From contig CM070632.1 of NCBI GenBank assembly GCA_036346255.1, positions 24,073,408 to 24,137,407 of the forward strand: a stretch of 64,000 nucleotides of DNA, given 5' to 3'. Origin of the DNA: Ampelocalamus luodianensis. Its lineage: Eukaryota; Streptophyta; Magnoliopsida; Poales; Poaceae. Shown piece after piece: positions 58,531-64,000 of the stretch. How positions within the stretch are numbered: the stretch's first letter is position 1; each line of letters opens with the position of its first letter. The translations under genes were made by a program, and so were the position numbers. The notes beneath the pieces are model-generated. The model was not told the DNA's origin and searched no databases. It saw only the letters and a list, made by a program, of their open reading frames with translations.

Positions 58531-61162
58531 TTATCCCTAAATATAACAATTTTAAGCAAACATACACAAACACATAATAGATTTTGCAATAAGCAGTACA
58601 ATAATTAAAATAGTAAGATTAATATAGTCAAAGGGGGTGCTTACCTTGCTCTAAATAAGAGGATGGATGATTGTTGTAAATTTTGCACGAAGAATTGAAG
58701 TCTAATCAAAAGAGCCGGAAGAAAATTAAATATAGAAAAATAATTTCAACAGCAACAAAACCCAAATATTTTTGCATATCAAGATAGAGCATGATTTTAG
58801 ATGAATTTAGAAAAATGATTTATTCAATTTTGGAGTTCGTATGCAAAAGTTTTTTAACGTTTTAATTTGCTTCAGTTTGAAAATTCCAAAAATTAAGAAA
58901 AGTATGACGTCGAAAGCGTATTTTTTTTAGATTTATGCTTTCCCACTGAGAAAGCGTATTTTCATCTGAGTTCTACTGAGGTTTATGCTTTCTAGTAGAG
59001 AAAGTGTATTCTCATCTGAACTAAAAGCGGCTTTTCTTATTTTTTTTATTTTTATTAACTTATATATGGGGTCAACTTGACAGTGACTCATATTTTCATT
59101 TTCTTCATTTTATTTATAAAACGAAGGGGTCCCGCATGTCACAGACGCATTATTATTAACTAAATGACTAAACCTATTTTTGATTTTAATCATCTGACGA
59201 CTAGGGTCCACATGTCAGTCTCTCAGGTTTTAAAATGTGTTTTAAAATTGAGAATAGTGCGTGGTCCCACATGTCAGTAACACATTTACTAAAAACGTAT
59301 GAAATTAGATTTTCGTCAACTTTTTTGGCTGGTCCCATCTGTCATACACTTATTACACTTAACCACTGATACTTAGCGCTAATTAATCCTTAGTGACGTG
59401 GGTCCCACTTGGTAGAGAGAGAAAGAGAGGAGCAGTAGAGCTGCGTGCGACTGAGCGCCATGGTGAGGTCGTCGTCGGCAAGGCAGGTATAGAGAGGCTT
59501 GGGGAATGGGCAAAATGGGTACCCCTCTCGACGGTGATCCTACTGGGTGGTGGCAAGGGCCAGAGCGATGGTCAGAGGCGGCACTACGCCGGTGAGAAAC
59601 AGCAAGGTGCTTCAGGTCTAACATGGTTTTCGCGCCTGGAGGAAATCGGTAGCGATTGGTGGTGCGCATTGTCTTTAGGGGATGACTACAATGCTATGGG
59701 CAGCAGTTCAGGGACCAATGGTCACAGGAGCGGCGACGATACTCTTTCCCACAGCGGTGCCATGGGCGGCTACGGTGAAGCCTATGCTACACTAGCTAAT
59801 CTACCGATCTAACACTCATAGAAGCACTAGGGGACTACTAGGAGCTCACCAAGGGAGTAGATGACGTTGGGGGATGGCCGGAAAGCGTGTCGACGTTGAT
59901 TAGTGGTGACGTAAAGGTGGCTCATGATGCTGGCGTGTTACGGCATTGGAGATGCTTCAAGAAGCAGTGCATTAGATCCCTGGGGTCCTGGAGATGATGT
60001 AGGAGTCGAACGTGGACTCACCAGAGTGACGGCGTACAGAAAAGGAATCGACGGTGGCCTTGGGGAAGAGTTTTTTTTTACGATTCCCTGAGCTTGGGTC
60101 CACATTGAGCAAGACAAGAGCAACAGTGGAGTATGGAACGCGATATGACGTTGTTAGATGAGGTTCAAGCTCATCAGAGCGTCGGGAATGCCAAGGTTCG
60201 AATTGTGTTGTGCGCCGGAGGTGAAGAAGATGATGGTGCGATCACGCTACGGGGTTCCTAGAGCTACATCAAGCAAAGAGAGAGTATCAGTGAGGTAAGG
60301 GATGCATGGTGACGCAGGTGGCGAGGGCAATGAAGCTCACTAGAGCGAACGACATTGTGAGGTTTGTTCACTAACATTGAGAACGACACTCTTGTTCCCG
60401 GTGAAACAAAGCACGAGATGCTTTGATTCTGTGTGAGAAGCGAGAATGGCGAGCTGAGAAGCTCATGACGTGGCGAGGGGCTTAAATGTGGCCAAGAATA
60501 GCGTGAGAGGAGCGGCGAGAAAACAGCGTGGCGTACGGTTTTCTCACGTTGAGCTTCGGTCTCACCATCCGCGTGAGATAATAGCGCGTCGACAGAGCAG
60601 CTATCATGGGCGAAGGATGGCGGAGGTGACTGGGGTAGTTGGGGCGTGAAACTGTGGGTGTCAGTCGTGTCATGTGGGTGAGCGGTGGAGCTGGCGAGGC
60701 GCCCTGGTGCGAGGTGGAAGACACCACCTGACGAGTGGGCCGGCATGTCAATGAGAGGGTGAGAATGAAGCTGGCGCGGGCTTAGGTTCGAGCAAAATTG
60801 GGCTAGGCAAAATCGGCCCATTTGACTCGGCGGGAAATTTAATTAGGTTTGGAATTTTCAGGAAAGACTGAGTCTTTGCTGAATTTTTAAACCTATCAAA
60901 CATGCTCCAATTTTTTTTAATTTTTTTTGAGGTTTTCTGGCACTATGTAGTTCCTTGTGCAAAATTTTTAGGATTTATCTACTTTGTGTTTTCCTCAAAA
61001 ACTCCTATGAGTTGTTATTTGCATGTGATTTTACTATTTGATTTCTGCAAAAGCTCAAAAATTCATGCTAAATTAGTTTTCAATGCAAAAACACTACTCA
61101 AAATTATTCTCCCACTTATTTTCATTATACTTTCCCAAAATTGGGATTTTTCGGATGTTACA
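58531..61162 (-). repeat. LTR H: gypsy LTR, start truncated
   Basis: It ends cggatgttaca at 61162. The AT-rich stretch with the splice-like 'ggtgcttaccttgctc' context, the following GC-rich block (59400-60840) and the AT-rich end follow the LTR B layout from about position 3400 onward. The first 1.4 kb, including the dyad module, is missing at the junction with fragment J. A 50-bp tandem pair (58932-59024) contains gctttc...gaaagc hairpins. Frames in the GC-rich block (59393-59812, 60264-60821) are not convincing genes. Confidence 0.65.
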
Positions 61163-62013
61163 ACTAAGGTCCACATGTGAGTCTCTTGGGTTTTAAAACG
61201 TGTCTTAAAACCAAGAATAGTGTGTGGTCCCACATGTTACTGACATATTTACTAAAAATGTTTGAAATTAGATTTTTGTTAACCCTTTCGGCTGGACCCA
61301 CCTGTCATACACTTATTACAGTTAGGGTGCGTTTGGTTCGTCGAATCATTTGGTCCTGAACCGTCTGGTACGGGAAATGAGCTCGTTCAGGTGTTTGGTT
61401 GGTTAAATGGAACCAAACCGTTCGGGATGAGATGATTCAAGAAATGGGAATATTTCATGTTTATGCTGTATCATTCCGTTCGGGAAAAAAAAATCCCGAA
61501 CCATACCGTTCACTCGAATTCCAAGGCGTGCACGGAAAAAAGGCATGATTTACGAGCTTCAAATGACCATATTTTCTAAACCGAGTATCCGATTTGCGAT
61601 CCGATTGAAACGTTGTGTTCCTTGTCATTTAATCAACAAAACAAGACCACTATTAGCATATTTTACTGTAAAAAATATTATTCATGTATCATCCTATCCC
61701 ACCAACGAAACACCATCTTGAACCATCCAGGACTATCCTATCCCACCAACCAAACAAAATCATATATCATCCTATCCCACCAACCAAACACCATACTTCA
61801 ATCATCTCATCCAGGACGATCCCATCCTACCTGTACCATCTCATCCCATTCAACCTCATCCCACCAACCAAACGCACCCTTAACCACTATCATTTAGTGT
61901 TAAGCTAATACTCAACCGAGTGGGATCCACTGTTAGAGAGAGAAAGAAAGAAGCAGCAGAGTTGCGCGGCCGAGCGCCATAGCGAGCTCGCTGCCGACAA
62001 ATGGCGCGACAAC
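61163..62013 (-). repeat. Second copy of an LTR H segment, interrupted by a MITE
   Basis: 61163-61324 matches 59207-59360 (ggtccacatgt, gtggtcccacatgt, gtcatacacttattac) and 61880-62013 matches about 59355-59500. It is therefore a second LTR of the same subfamily, split by a Tourist-like MITE and cut at 62014 by LTR I. Confidence 0.7.
61325..61879. mobile_element. Tourist-like MITE with internal repeats
   Basis: The ends gggtgcgtttggtt and aaccaaacgcaccc are perfect inverted repeats of 14 bp. The TSD is tta (61322-61324 and 61880-61882), and LTR H gives the empty site. The interior holds four or five copies of a word like cctatcccaccaaccaaac, derived from the terminal motif. Confidence 0.85.
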
Positions 62014-64000
62014 TGTCAGGACCACGGATATGCAACTCCGGGACCCTCTGTGTATTCTGAACTAGTCCCATGATTAGTAGCTAGTCCACACAATTGCAAC
62101 ATAGATGAGATCATATCCAAACAACAGAATAGCTAACGAGGCAAACAAAATAATATTACTTAGTAGCAAAAGGACCTTATGGTAAAAGTTTTACAAAGTT
62201 TGCCATGCAGCGCTCAACGACAATGACAAAATATACACTTGCAGCGGAAACCAACACAACTCGTGGAAGCCATACGATATGCCCATAGGCAATCGAGTGG
62301 AGAATGTGACCTAGTTTGCGTGGTCTTCGAAGTGCTCCTCTTCATAGAACTCGGTGCTCCCTGGGTCTTCTTCAGCGACTGATCAACACATGGCGTAAAG
62401 CCGTGAGTACTTAAAGTACTCAGCAAGTCGTAGGGAATAATGTGCAAATAGTATTCATGCAAGGCTTGATAAGGATAGCTTTATGTTTAATTTGCAGAAA
62501 GCAGTATTGATAATAAATACAATAAGTAGATTGTAAAGCACAATTTGAAAGATTAATACATAAGTAATCAAGTTTCTTAGAAACAACTCGTGAAACCCCG
62601 TTCACTTCCCAAGCAACTCGTAACAATCCAAGACAATATTTTTGAGAAAATCTACCCCTCATGTGAAATCACATGTCAATGTCTATAATCGGGGACACGG
62701 CTATTCGAATAGTTTTACACTCTGCAGAGGTTGTACAGCTTGACTCATAAGAGATAATCATCTTATACTGTCTTCTCACACACTTCCGAGGTTTGTGGCT
62801 AAGAGATTATCACAAGGCCTTTAGAAAGCTCCGTTTTGACTCGATTGTACCTGTTAAGGTTTCACCATTCTGGACCCCCTCTTGCGCCATGTGAATCCAT
62901 CCGTAAACCCAGGGATCACACCACCACAACAGAACCGAACCAAAATATTGCTAATTATTCAGCCAGGTCTACCCTATTCTGGAGATGTGGTTGCAAGGTA
63001 TGGCCTAGATCAATGACACACAAACTTAAGTCCTTAGTGGTTGCTTAGGCGAGACTTTCCGCATCCCAATGTGCATCCCACACTTACCTTCGCCACCGAC
63101 CACTCGCCCGAGCATAAATCATTTTTGGTTCAACCCGACTAAATGGCAACCCTTGCCATGGCATAACAAATTTTATCAATAGTTGCTCCGCCACAATTTT
63201 ATATATCATTAAGTCAAATTTATCATCCTGGAGTCATGTGATCGAGAGACCATCGCATAACTAAAGCAGGACTAAGCATAATACGCACCCATGTTGGTAT
63301 CACAATAATATGCAACTAAGATTACCCAACCTATGATGTCCAAGGGTACATGTCAACATGTCGCTCATAATTATTCAAGGAGTCATACTGCCAAGTAGGT
63401 ATTTAACTACTCCCAAAACTATTTTTATACAACTAGCCATGCGTGTTGATATAAAACAATATAATTTTATAAACTGAGTATGACATGATCAAAGGTCTAC
63501 GACTTGCCTTCGTTGAAGAGTTGAGAAGCTTCGGCTGAGGTCATCGGATCCAAGAACTCTTCGGAGACGTCGGAATCTATATATGCGAAAAGAGCCAAGT
63601 AAATAAAATAACTCCAAATAAAATTACCAAACTAGAGCCAAAAGAAATGTACCGAATTTAGATGAATTAGAATTTTGAAGCACTCGAATTGGAGCTAACG
63701 AAGGAGAACAAGCCATCGGAAGGAGGTTTGACTACAGGTGGTTAGAAGGAGGTTCGACTGGTAAGAAGGTTTGGACTACCTAGTCGAAAGAGGTTCGACT
63801 GGTCGAAAGGAGAGAATGATTCGACTGCTCGACGTGGTCAAAAGAAGGAAAGGATTCGACTGCTCGATGCGGTCAAAAGAAGAAAGAATGATTCGACTGC
63901 GCGACGTGGTCGAAAAAAGAAAGAAGGATTCGACTGCTCGACGCGGTTGAAAGCAGAAAGAACAGGGCACGGGGAGCTCTCCAAGACCAAGAGAGAGGCT
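62014..64000 (-). repeat. LTR I: gypsy LTR running off the window, minus strand
   Basis: It starts tgtcaggacc and contains CTATTCGAATAG (62701-62712) with CTCTGCAGAG. The aggtctacgacttgcctt context near 63490 and the GC-rich region at the end follow the Tekay-like layout. The right edge is outside the window, so solo or full element cannot be decided. Confidence 0.78.
63818..63963. repeat. Minisatellite in LTR I
   Basis: Four copies of a 35-37 bp unit beginning gattcgactgctcgacg and ending in gaaag. Related half-units with ttcgactggtcgaa, an inverted repeat, precede it from about 63730. Confidence 0.8.

Noticed and set aside
60264..60821. 185-residue minus-strand ORF as a gene
   Set aside because: It lies in the GC-rich island of LTR H, has no recognisable domain, and overlaps other open frames of like composition.
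1..64000. CRISPR array, tRNA genes, rRNA genes or organelle inserts
   Set aside because: No regular spacer-repeat array, cloverleaf with A and B boxes, or rRNA core motif was seen on either strand. The tandem repeats found are minisatellites inside LTRs.

Overview
The window is plant nuclear DNA, almost certainly from a grass (Poaceae). It holds Tekay/Del-type Ty3-gypsy retrotransposons with LTRs of 2-5 kb, SIRE/Maximus-like copia LTRs, Tourist and Stowaway MITEs, Ac-like hAT elements, and one intron-containing plant gene. Everything else is layered transposable elements. No rRNA, tRNA or CRISPR was seen. The species cannot be fixed from the sequence.

Left block (1-32796). An old Reina-like gypsy element on the minus strand (LTR 32249-32796) is the base layer. 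Its leader and gag are split by three LTRs: LTR A (1-1893, partial), solo LTR B (2006-16594, TSD cccac) and solo LTR C (17012-32223, TSD catgg/catag). Solo LTR B is itself interrupted by a complete but dead Tekay-type gypsy element on the plus strand (5047-16390, TSD aatct). Solo LTR C is interrupted by a complete but dead SIRE-like copia element on the plus strand (18615-30376, TSD caatg). The 3' LTR of that copia carries a 1.16-kb non-autonomous hAT element (28239-29396, TSD tgcgtgag). Nesting depth is four.

Gene island (about 32.8-36.4 kb). A three-exon gene on the minus strand (CDS 35755 to 33345) encodes a 199-residue conserved plant protein of unknown function. Its splice sites are clean and its frame is open.

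Right block (36440-54678). A cryptic Ac-like hAT element lies 0.7 kb upstream of the gene. Matching TIRs and a perfect 8-bp TSD (tctatgtc) sit 18 kb apart. The mutated transposase is near the left end; the middle holds about 15 kb of later DNA. That insert contains a truncated gypsy element D, a minus LTR E, a SIRE-like solo LTR K (43739-46977, TSD cctac) and a 5.0-kb solo LTR G (48038-53036, TSD gccac).

Tail (54687-64000). This part has a small hAT-like element, a Tourist MITE, a Stowaway MITE, a truncated copia LTR fused to a truncated gypsy LTR, a duplicated gypsy LTR segment carrying a second Tourist-like MITE, and LTR I running off the end.

The signals least explained by standard annotation are: (i) a tandem array in LTR K in which each repeat can fold into a hairpin with covarying stem and constant loop; (ii) a pair of short dyads (CTATTCGAATAG beside CTCTGCAGAG) kept in seven or eight diverged gypsy LTRs; (iii) an extra open frame upstream of gag shared by two gypsy elements and still open in a truncated copy; and (iv) a 36-bp templated filler at the breakpoint of element D.
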